A stretch of 64,000 bases of DNA from Halictus rubicundus (lineage: Eukaryota; Arthropoda; Insecta; Hymenoptera; Halictidae), in NCBI RefSeq assembly GCF_050948215.1, contig NW_027488566.1, positions 1,105,501-1,169,500 on the forward strand, written 5' to 3'. Below, in pieces: positions 21,738-31,255 of this stretch. The notes below the pieces were generated by a model. It ran no database searches and was not told the DNA's origin. It worked only from the letters and a program-made list of their open reading frames with translations. The translations under genes and the position numbers were made by a program. The first letter of the stretch is position 1, and the number at the start of each line of letters is the position of its first letter.

Positions 21738-23536
21738 CTTGCGCACACGTCACTATAACACCATTAGATACCCAGAATAACATATTTTTAGAAAAGATAA
21801 ATAAGGGTTATTTATACAGTAGTACCGCCAATGTGATAATAGGTCTAGACACGAGCGAGATGTTTAAGCAAATCGAAAACATAGCACAATATAAAAACGA
21901 AATCAGTAAATCAGCTACTAACTTCGACTATACCGAAGCATTAGATACTTTAGACATACGTATTAATAATATTAGACAATTAGCCAGTCACGTAAGAACC
22001 CTCATACACCAGAGAACGAAGCGAGGATTATTGAACTTTGTCGGATCAATCTCTAAAAGCTTATTCGGAACACTAGACACAGACGATTTGGATTTGATAA
22101 ATAAAAACATTGACACCTTATTTGACGACGACAAACAGATTAAAATCATACTAGCTAACCAGACTTCGCTTATAAAGAAAATGCTTAACACAAAGAGTTT
22201 AGAGAATTTAGAACGTTCATATAACCAATTAACGCAGCAATTGAATACAGAAAGCATATTTACTAAACTCATAATGAAAATCGATAATGCCATACAGGAT
22301 TCGCACTTCCAACTTGACGAAATATTAAACGCGATCATTTTAGGTAAACAAGGTATCATTAGCCCACAGATTATAGAACCCGAAAAGCTTGTAAGCAACT
22401 ACGCGAAGATCATAGGACATCACACTTATAACATTGCCATTGCGCCCAAAATCGAACACTTTCAATTCATACTCGACATCAGTGACTTAACCGTTTTCAC
22501 GTATAATGACAAATTATTTTTCAAGATTTCGATACCTCTAGTGCTCGAACAAGAGTGGGATATAATGCGCGTATACCCCATCCCGCATAAAAGAAACAAT
22601 ATATTTATGGCACCCGTGATAGAAAATCCAGTATTTCTAACTTCAAACCTCCTTTACATAAACACTGATCTCGACTATATCACCAAACATTGTAAACGAA
22701 AGATAGTCATGATTTGTAAACAAACGCAGCCGATCCACAACAGTAATTCCGACAACGACTGTCACAGCGAAATTATTAACTACAAGAAGAACATCAACAA
22801 TTGCGAGATATCCGTTTATAAGATCGACTACATCAGTTTCATACCGCTGCACGCCGAAAATCAATTCCTAGCGATACCCTCTAAACCAGTAGAAATTGAC
22901 GCGATATGTTCCACTAAACATAATATTCAGACCATTGACAGACCATCTATAATTAGCTCTAACGATTCATGCGATTTATTGTTTAATAACGAGTACATGC
23001 GAATAGGCGAAAGCAAAACCGAACTAGCTTACGATATGAAAATGAAAACCATAGAACTCAATAACAATGATAGTTACATTCACATTTTGGAGAAGATCAA
23101 AAACACGCCGAAAATTATAAGCAACATTGCCTCGTACCGAACTTCCGCGGATCAACTCGATAGCGAAATATCAAAGCTAAATTTCGAACATAGAATAGAG
23201 ACTTTACGATCGTATGGTATTAGTGCATTACAAATAATAGGATATGTATCGGTAGGATTGATAGGTTTATACGTGCTCAACAAATTAGGATTACTCGACT
23301 GTCTGAAGAACTGCGTCCCCAGAAAACTCTGTTTCCACCTGCTCTGCTGTAAGATCAAGAAAGGGCCACAAATCCACAACGACTTCCAACCAACGCAACC
23401 GAGTGCGCCAATCAGCCTGTACACCACTGTAAGCCGCCCTTTGGCAATCGAAGACAATGAGGGAGGAAGAGTCTTGATACAGCCCCAGCGGGTCCGCTTC
23501 AAGAAGAGCATCCTCAAAAAGAACTTAAGGGACTAA
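21689..23536 (+). CDS. env: Env-like glycoprotein of the errantivirus-like element
   Basis: The frame is open from 21689 to 23536 and overlaps the end of pol. A hydrophobic ILFAGLTCA stretch (about 21719-21745), typical of a cleaved signal peptide, has no ATG before it; the first in-frame ATG is at 21860, after that signal. A furin-type RTKR site (22013-22024) is followed by GLLNFVGSISKSLFGTL, the conserved fusion-peptide-like block of errantivirus and baculovirus F-type envelope proteins. One transmembrane segment near 23215-23290 precedes a short, cysteine-containing then basic tail. Expression probably needs splicing. The exact N-terminus is unresolved. Confidence 0.85.
   Translation, partial: QTKILFSRTTILFAGLTCAHVTITPLDTQNNIFLEKINKGYLYSSTANVIIGLDTSEMFKQIENIAQYKNEISKSATNFDYTEALDTLDIRINNIRQLASHVRTLIHQRTKRGLLNFVGSISKSLFGTLDTDDLDLINKNIDTLFDDDKQIKIILANQTSLIKKMLNTKSLENLERSYNQLTQQLNTESIFTKLIMKIDNAIQDSHFQLDEILNAIILGKQGIISPQIIEPEKLVSNYAKIIGHHTYNIAIAPKIEHFQFILDISDLTVFTYNDKLFFKISIPLVLEQEWDIMRVYPIPHKRNNIFMAPVIENPVFLTSNLLYINTDLDYITKHCKRKIVMICKQTQPIHNSNSDNDCHSEIINYKKNINNCEISVYKIDYISFIPLHAENQFLAIPSKPVEIDAICSTKHNIQTIDRPSIISSNDSCDLLFNNEYMRIGESKTELAYDMKMKTIELNNNDSYIHILEKIKNTPKIISNIASYRTSADQLDSEISKLNFEHRIETLRSYGISALQIIGYVSVGLIGLYVLNKLGLLDCLKNCVPRKLCFHLLCCKIKKGPQIHNDFQPTQPSAPISLYTTVSRPLAIEDNEGGRVLIQPQRVRFKKSILKKNLRD
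21701..21711 (+). promoter_or_regulatory. Candidate splice acceptor for env
   Basis: TTATTTTCCAG followed by GACGACAATC. This pyrimidine-rich acceptor lies just before the signal-peptide-like codons of env and inside the last codons of pol, the place where errantivirus env messages are spliced. Confidence 0.55.
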
Positions 23537-23545
23537 GTTCAATCT

Positions 23546-23558
23546 AAGAAGGGGGGAA
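23546..23558 (+). other. Polypurine tract
   Basis: AAGAAGGGGGGAA directly upstream of the 3' LTR; plus-strand DNA synthesis primer of the element. Confidence 0.85.
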
Positions 23559-23866
23559 TGTGACAGGGACCACACCTGATTATGGCCCGTTGCACACGGC
23601 AACACCTTCGTTGCACACGGTACCACCTTCGGAGAAGTCCTGTTGATAAGAAGGGATCAAATATCCTCAGCGGTCAGTTGTCTCCGACGGTATAAGAGGC
23701 CGCCGCCCCAGGGCACGAGCGTTCAGTTTTGTTTTAGTATCGCCTACGTACGTTCTCCGTGTATTTCAATCATTGTAATAATCTTTGTAACTAACTCAGT
23801 GGTACTCAACTCCGGTTGAGCAATAAAGTTTTTTTTTTATATTTTCTTCTTGATTATTACGTGACA
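23559..23866 (+). mobile_element. 3' LTR of the errantivirus-like element (308 bp)
   Basis: The same sequence as the 5' LTR apart from one missing 21-bp unit. It ends ATTACGTGACA and is followed by the AGAT target duplication. Confidence 0.95.
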
Positions 23867-24062
23867 AGATCTTGGTTGGTGGCCCGTCGAGAAATTTTCC
23901 GAGTGTGGTACTCACGAAATGATCGTACATAATTCCTTATGCGTTGCTTCCTGGGTATCTTCTGAAAGATTTCCGATGGATAATAGGATGCTTTCTACCA
24001 CATCAGCATCATGTATGAGTACTTCGTGTACAGTTACCAATATATAATACCATCGATACAAA

Positions 24063-24440
24063 TTAATTCCCCGATGCTCTGTGTGCAACTCGTGCTATGT
24101 ACTCCAACTCTTCCGGGGTGTACTGCGTCAACAGGCTTTCTATTTGCCTGCGATTTATCATGTCACTTGCCTCAGAAAACCCTTTTTTTGGTCGTCCACC
24201 TTCACTGCGTCCTTCCAATTCAAACAGTGGTTGTTCAAACCAATCGGGACATTTTAAAAGAAATCTATCAACATCGCGTTCGTTGTTCTTCCATTTTTTT
24301 ACTAAATTGATAGAAAATTGTTTACTTATTTTTCTAACAAAATCTTCTGACGTCTATCAAAATTTTCAAAATTACATGTCTGAGCCACATATTCATAAAT
24401 TGAATTTCGGACACCAACACTACTAGACGCACAGATGTTA
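24063..24440 (-). pseudogene. Unrecognised protein remnant on the minus strand
   Basis: 24063-24353 is open on the minus strand for 96 codons, ending in a natural-looking stop at 24063. It encodes a polar protein with KKWKNNERDVDRFLLKCPDW, FEQPLFELEGRSEGGRPKKG and QIESLLTQYTPEELEYIARV. Upstream, a shifted frame continues with a similar composition (NSIYEYVAQTCNFENFDRR) to about 24440, so one frameshift is likely. I do not recognise the family. A short basic GRPKK segment followed by helices would suit a DNA-binding or TE accessory protein, but that is a guess. It is oriented away from the Tc5-like fragment. Confidence 0.5.
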
Positions 24441-24610
24441 TTTCTATCTCGAACAAATTGAAAGATGCCCCTCCCTACAAACAATCAAGATTAATGTAGA
24501 ATACTTTGCACAAGTGTTCATTAGATTTATCTAAGAATTTCGCAGTATTTCGTTTGTAAACAAATTTATTTGAAGAGAGAAGTCAACCTTTTATCCAAAC
24601 TGACCGTTCT

Positions 24611-25333
24611 ATGTATGTGCTTATGAATCAACGGCTATCGTCATTGTATATTGTTTTGAAAGAATTCAAAGGGCAGTTTGGACCTCGTGTACGAAGAAGT
24701 GTGTTCACGGCACCTAATGTCCACATTGAAGCTTCCACATCGGGTAAACTAACGAAAGAATTATTTAGAACGTGGTTGACTGAAGTATTTCTCCCATCTG
24801 CTGCAGAAAATTATGTTTTACTTCTTGATTCATGGAATGGATATAACGACGAGATCATACGTAACGCCCTGCCAGAGGGCCGATCTTCCGATCTTGCAAT
24901 ATTATTAAATATTGATATCAATCTACACGCAAGAGATAATATTATTAAACTACACTCATTAATCCACAACCAATTATCAGCTGCGCGTTATAAACGGCTG
25001 TTTCAATATGCTTGGTTCCGCAGTGGATATATAGAAGAGCGGCCAGGAGAATTTGAAAATCCCGTAGAGTTCTGCTTTACAAAATTAGATGGTCTAACGT
25101 GTTTCCATTGCTCAAATGTAGTTGTACTTAAATGTTCTTGGTGCAAAGAACATTTATGTTTTTCTAATTTTATCCTTGAGTATCATTATTGCCAGAATTA
25201 TGTAGAACAATCTTTGCGGATAACTCTTCTTTCAAAATCAGCTCTTTTCAGAGCTACCACAAACGACGAGGGAAATTCTAGCTTCGATTACTTTAAGGAT
25301 TCACAGTTTAAGAAGGCTGCAGGTATATTTTGA
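24611..25333 (+). pseudogene. Tc5/pogo-like transposase, C-terminal part
   Basis: 240 codons from an ATG at 24611, but the catalytic core is truncated, so the ATG is probably internal. It has the DDE_1-like block YIVLKEFKGQFGPRV, EASTSGKLTKELFRTW and LLLDSWNGYND, with the second catalytic D near residue 73. The C-terminus is cysteine-rich (C164, C167, C175, C178, C183, C194 with H166), as in the Tc5 transposase C-terminal domain, which may bind metal and DNA. The N-terminal DNA-binding region and first catalytic D were not found upstream. Jerky or Tigger relatives share the core, but the Cys cluster favours Tc5. Confidence 0.72.
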
Positions 25334-25798
25334 CCGAAGGCCCAACGATTGCGGAATTTCACAGGCGAATTGGCTATAAAAGTCGGTACCCTTACCCCGC
25401 CGCACAGTGGTCTGAGAGCGGCTAAAACTCCATATTTTCAAGTGTCTTATAAAATGAAATTTGTTATATTTTTTACTAGTAGGGGATTAAATTAAAACGT
25501 TTCAAGGATGAATCAAATTCGGCAATTCCATAAAAATGAATTAAATTCGGCCATGCTAAGCATACCTAGGTTTCAGAATGAACTCAAGCGCATGTTTGAA
25601 GAAACCGTATGCGCCTGTAAAAATAGAAATACGAAAAATATTTTTTTTCCTGGCTTACTTCGAGTACTAAGACTCGGAAACAATCGTGGAAACTATTTAT
25701 TTTTAATTTCTTCGAGTAGTTTTACATGTAATGCCATTAAACGTGGAAAAGAGTGTTAATGAAGTTTAAAAAGTGATATCTCTCTTGCGCCAACGTGT
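25334..25798. other. No gene identified
   Basis: Downstream flank of the transposase fragment. It has a GCACAGTGGTCTGAGAGCGGCT word near 25404-25425 that might be a transposon end, and an 83-codon frame from 25508 without recognisable content. Confidence 0.4.
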
Positions 25799-27520
25799 TG
25801 TAACCGTACATTGCTCGTTCGACTGCGTTGATTTGATTTATCCCTGTCCCGACGACTCAAGGGTTATTTATGCTAAGACACGGGGGCCGGTTACTACCCC
25901 CAATTCCCTACGCGTGTCAATTCGCGAAGGAGATGGACTCGTGACGAGACAAATAAAGCTTGTAGACAAATTACTGGTAAAAGGGCAGTATATTCTTGGA
26001 ATAACTATTTCTATTTTGACGAGCAATCTCTTTGGTATGCTCAGAGATGAGCTATTTGTTTACAGGACGACCCGTGATCTCTCCCGACGTACGGGGCAAT
26101 AAATTCCTTTATAATGACACGCTGAATACCGCGTATCGGTAATCCGTACCGAATTCTCGTAACACGTAAACACGCAATGTATGCCGTGTTACGACGCACG
26201 CAGTTCGCTCGCTTAGCCTCTACACCTGGTTTTTCAATGAACGATTTTCTTTTTAACGATTTAAACGTGTATCGCGCCTCGCGATATGCGAATTCGTGAC
26301 CTGTCTACCCAACCGTGTACCCGGCCGCGAATGCGTGCGAGTAGTCCGGTTGGAGACACACACTAAAAACCCCTGGCACTCCACGCGACCGAGGAGTTTA
26401 CTCTTCAGCACGATACGTGGCCTCCGAGCAATCTCCGTATCGGTAGCGGCAGAACGACAAGAATTGTGCACAGTCCGCTCGGTCTAATCCGACCCGTGTG
26501 CCTGACGCAGTGACGGTTGAACGACTCGTTACGACCTCGTAACCGATCGAAGGCGAACCTGTCAGACCACCCAAGGATTTGGCCGAATTCTCGTACAAAT
26601 GGCCCAAGTGGAGACACACACTAAAAACCCCTGGCACTCCACGCAACTAAGAAGTTTACTCTTCAGCACGATACGTGGCCTCCGAGCAATCTCCGTGTAA
26701 GTAGCGGCAGAATGATAAGGATTGTGCAGGGTTCGGTCGTATCGAATCGACCCGAAGGGAAATTGTGAGTTCGTTCGAACAATCCGTATGCGTACGACGT
26801 ACTGCGCGATTGTGGACTTGTCAGACCGTCCATACACTCGTCCGAATACTCGTACGAGTGGTGTGGATAGAGACGCACACCAAGCCGTTGGTCACGCCAC
26901 GCTACCAAGGACTACGCTCTTCAGCACGATACGTGGCCTCCGAACGTATTCCTTGTTGATAGCGGCAGAATGATCACGGCCGGGCAAATCCTACCGAAGC
27001 AGTGATGCGCATTTCGAACGAGAACCACGAAATTTATGAAGACGAAGTGTCCACTCGGTACCTCGATTACAACGAACGATTTATAAGTTTGAATAACCCG
27101 TAATAATTCCACAGAACACAAACTGCGTCTTAATGGTCGGCAATGCCACAGCGCAGTTTGCACCTATGACTCCTCGGTTTGAGGCGCTTACGCGTCGAGG
27201 ATAGAACAGTCGGTTTGCCTGTTCTATCGGGTCGGTTTTGACCCCTCGATCGCGTACCGTGTTTCGCCGACGGGACACTTCGCGAGACGCGTGCGGCTAG
27301 AACCGCTTCCAGATGTAGAGTGATCTATCTGCGGCACGCATCGACCTCTTTCGATCGGTATCGAGTGGGGATCGATGCGTGCGCATTGCGACAAGTGTCG
27401 CGATATCTCGCGGTCCTTTTCTCCGTCAGGACTCGCGGGTTACGTCACGGAGCGTTATGGTGGGGTCGACATCGACGTTCGATATATGGGGTGTATCAAT
27501 ATGTAACCTGTACGGTTACA
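25799..27520 (-). mobile_element. Long LTR (family A), 1722 bp, with 258-bp internal tandem repeats
   Basis: On the minus strand it starts TGTAACCGTACAGGTTACAT (27520) and ends TGTACGGTTACA (25799). The same start is found at 63187. Three imperfect ~258-bp units repeat the block CTTCAGCACGATACGTGGCC (about 26403, 26661 and 26920). The flanks (CGTGT and TATTC) show no target duplication. Its outer edge at 27520 is exactly where the right inverted arm begins, so it sits on a rearrangement junction. Confidence 0.75.
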
Positions 27521-29280
27521 TATTCGAATAAAAAAAAAGCATCTCTATTGGACGAGTGTCGAATAAATAATTTTATTAGATGAGAATTTATCCGACGAAT
27601 AAAAATACTTTTTTATATTCGAAGCTTCAAATTAAATTTTCATTTTTTATCTGTACAGTTATTCGGAGGCTACGACTAATTATTCCAAATTTCGAATAAT
27701 TTTCGTCAGCTTGAATAAGCGGCTTCGAGCGCCGTCGGCCCAAGCCCAGAAGCTTGTGCCACCTCGGTCGCCCAGCGGCGCAATAAACGGCAGCCGCGCG
27801 ATCCGAGGTGAAACTACTATCGGTGTGAAACTACTACTAATCAAATTACAAAACTTCTTTATTTTTCATTATTTTGTTATAGCACTTCCATCAACCTATT
27901 TGTGGAGTTTTTCTGATTAAAATGACACTAAACACGATATAATTTGATCTGTATTGCTATTCAAACGCTTCGAATAATTTTCTTCGAATAATCTTTGCCA
28001 GCTATAAGCTGTTAAAATTTTTGTACAATTTGATTGTGTGGAGTTATACGTGTAGATAAAAGTATTTACTTTGATTGTAATTTCACTTACTTTAAAAATT
28101 AGCTTATCTTATTTAAATTGAAATGTAGGGAATTTAATATTATATTTTTCTAGAATTATCTAGACATCATGATTGCCCATGCTCAGACATCATGTCTGGA
28201 TCTGTTTTACGATCGAGTGAGACACTGTCATTTTTTAGTTATTTATTGGCATGCTTGGCCCTAAGAATTCGTTACGGGCTTGGGTACGGGTCTAGAAGCG
28301 GGAAGACAGACCAGCCGTACTCCACTCAATGACAATTCACACATTGCAGGCAGACACTCAGGAGAAAGGCGATACAAGTTTCGGGGAAAGATCCTTGAAC
28401 AAGGGATCTTTGTGCAGTATCCTGCGAGACTTACGTGAGAAAATGAATTCACGGAGTCAGTAGGCGTTGCACAATTTACGTAAGGTTAATGATAGTTCAG
28501 CAAGTTAAATAACACGATATTAAGCAAGCCATATAGAAGTTAATAATAACATCACTCTCCAAAAAATTATTATAATTTACCATATTTATATACCTTTTAT
28601 GGGTATGTAACTCCGTAAGGAGTTAATGATATTATCGATTTATATGTAAGTTCATTCGAAACAAATTCGTCAAAATGCCGGAAATATTGTCTTTTAAGTT
28701 TTTCACGTGAAACGTGTATTATTTCAAATATTCAAATCGAATAAAAAAAAATCAAATATATTAAAAATCACGTTATAAGTTACAAATGAAATACTATTAT
28801 TACCATTATCTATTTCAAAAAGAACGCAGAGTTGAATCTTGGGTATTGCGATAACTCGCTCGCCCGAACTTGCCCGATTCTTTTCGAACGTGCTCGATGA
28901 AGTCGAGTCATGGGCCGTCCGAAAGGCTCGGACCGCTCGACGTGTCCCGATTCGAGTGCCCGATTCACGAGCCGGCCCGCACATCCCTACTGTGTCACAT
29001 CTGGAGTTTTATGGCATGCTAACAATCGACATTGAGTTGCAAATCAGACCGTACAAGCAAAGACATTCGCAACTTCCAGAGGCCTGATTCCAAGGCTAAA
29101 AGGAGAGGCCACGACCTTCGGGTCACCGATTCTGTTGAAATTTTGCACACTTGTAGCTCTCGTTCTCCTGTTCACGAATATATACCATTATAGGGGCAGA
29201 TACTCAATAGTTTTCGAGATATTGACGATTAAAGTTTCATTATTTCTTATATAATGCCGTATTTTTCCTACATTACAAGA

Positions 29281-29349
29281 ATCGGTGTGGCACGACGGTA
29301 GCGTACCAAGTTTTCAGCCGAACGACCAGGGTTCAAATCTTGCCGACTA
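29281..29349 (+). ncRNA. tRNA-like sequence, copy in the right arm
   Basis: TGGCACGACGGTA (box A-like) and GGTTCAAATC (box B-like) at tRNA spacing; the duplicate of 11849-11917. It has one indel in the D-arm region (GGTAGCG versus GGTAAGG). Probably a SINE head. Confidence 0.45.
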
Positions 29350-29449
29350 ATGCATTTTTTTAATTATGTTTTATCATTGTCTATTTATATTATAATTGCA
29401 TAATTAATATAATTGCATATAATAAAATTGCATTTTGAATTATAAATAA

Positions 29450-30235
29450 TGTTTGGCGTCGACCGAAGGTCGGAGTCGCCGGGGGGCCGGGACCACTCAG
29501 AAATGAGCGCGCGAGGAGGCAAGGAGAGACGGGAGAATTAAACCTTTGTCCTTTGGGAAAATGCACTTTATTTCACTCGCTTGTACGACGCACGAGGTGC
29601 GAGGCACTCGAGAGCGCGAGAAAGAACGCGCGAACGAGAATCGCGAGCCGGCGAACGTACGGAGATCTTGCACGGCAACTTCTGCCGTCGGATCGCGAGA
29701 GGAAATCTTCAGCGGCACGAAACGCGTGCCGCCGCGAGACGGAAATCTTCTACGCGGACGCCGGAAATCTTGACGCGAAGCAGAGTGCACGTTACGCGGC
29801 GCGGGAGATCGCGAGAATACTGCTACCGAATGATGCGAAATCGCGAGAGTCTCAGAGCGCGAGAGATGAGAATCTCTACTTATCGAGACGAGAGCGGACA
29901 GACGAGCAAACGTGCTAGAGCGATACCTTGCGATTGATGAGCGTTCAGAACGTTAAGAGAGCGAGAAGGCATACGCAGGTGCCTTAAATAACAAAGACCG
30001 TCGAATGTGGAGCACCGTGATTGGAGCTCGCACATCGGACGATCCTTGTTTGTCTAAATTTGAAGGATTCAAGCTGTGAAATTCGGCCAATGAGAATTGA
30101 AACGGTTGCTACGCGGTGTCGAGCAACGGCGACACGCGCTCTTGCCGCGTGTTGACATACGCGACAAAAACCGTATGAAATAGCGGTCGCCGGTTAGACA
30201 ATAGGCACCGAATTCCACAGCTTGAATCCTGAACA
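29450..30235 (-). mobile_element. Solo LTR (family C), 786 bp, TSD AATAA
   Basis: In minus orientation it starts TGTTCAGGATTC and ends CGACGCCAAACA. The 5-bp duplication AATAA is perfect (29445-29449 and 30236-30240), and the left arm holds the empty site near 11745. It contains a TATTTAAGG box and an AATAAA followed by a G/T-poor tail. A nearly identical copy is at 34524-35294. The family is probably BEL/Pao or gypsy; TSD length alone does not decide. Confidence 0.88.
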
Positions 30236-31255
30236 AATAACATGTATTTATTTACTAACAACAGAATTATTTACTATTATTATATATTATTATTTATATA
30301 TCAAATATATATATTAAATTTTAAGAAGTCTTTATAAATATCCTGTGTTCATTTTCCGGTTTCCGAACAAGTTACTGTTACGTTTGTGTGATGTGACATA
30401 AGTTCATCTACCTTTACTTGAACCAGTGCGGTCTTTTCTCCCTTTTATGTTATCGTAATTTCGAACGTTGATTGATACTGACGTCCTGTCTGATCCATGT
30501 TGATTATATAATTTAAATGGAATTGCTAGGTGATATATTTTACTACTTTCCGATAATTTTCGGCGGCCTGCTATATTTTATCAAAATGAAATGGGTACTT
30601 ATCATTATATTGAAATTTAATCGATTTAAATTGATAATATAAATATACAATGATAAAACATAATAAAATTTTTAAAAAATGCGTTAGTCGTCAGTATTTG
30701 AACACTGGAACATATTTACTATATCTGTATTTCTATCGATATCTGCATTCCTATGTAATAAATGATTTTTTGCTTTTCCATCAATGATATTATTTCTTAA
30801 CTTATTCAGTGATATTACTTATTAGAAGATCAATGATATTACTTCTTAACTTACACCGGATTATATCCCGCTTTGTATTAAACAATTTTTGGATATTATT
30901 CCGAAAGGCACCGATGGCCGATCGGGATGAAACTTGGTGGGTATGTAAAACTCAACATTCTGAACAACTTTTTCCTATACATGTAACCGCGGCTCGGCCA
31001 TAGTTTCGGAGATATTCCTATACGTGCACGTCCGAGGCGTGCGTATCACATTTCTAGCGGAAAAAACATAAACAGATCATTGTGTCGATTCTGTCCCCTC
31101 AACGGCCTAACCCCAACAAACTTGAATTATACCACCGGCTGTACTTCCGAAAAGCACCGGGGAAACACAATACGCACGCCTCGGACATACACGTATAGGC
31201 AAAATTCAATGTAGTAGTAGCTGCAGTTTTCCGCGAATATCTCCGAAGCTATGGC

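Larger units (their letters stand above)
16640..23866 (+). mobile_element. Ty3/gypsy errantivirus-like element, apparently complete
   Basis: A 7.2-kb provirus-like element with two LTRs, primer site, gag, pol, env and polypurine tract, flanked by a perfect 4-bp duplication AGAT (16636-16639 and 23867-23870). Aligned by eye, the two LTRs are identical except for one 21-bp internal repeat unit, so insertion is recent. No stop or frameshift was seen in the three coding frames beyond the expected gag-pol overlap. A third env-like frame with a furin-type site before a conserved hydrophobic stretch places it with insect errantiviruses rather than plain gypsy elements. Confidence 0.95.
27521..31255 (-). 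repeat. Right arm of the inverted duplication
   Basis: Reverse complement of 10718-13655, separated from it by a 13.9-kb spacer. It differs by the solo LTR at 29450-30235 and a few indels, including an extra ATGTAACTCCGTAAGGAG near 28605-28622 that forms a small hairpin. No coding gene. Confidence 0.85.

Noticed and set aside
21831..21836. ATG just before the env frame
   Set aside because: It is in another frame and followed at once by TGA, so it cannot start env.
29497..29937. Three overlapping 75-121-codon frames repeated exactly at 34822-35262
   Set aside because: They are conserved only because both regions are the same LTR; there is no codon-level sign of a protein.
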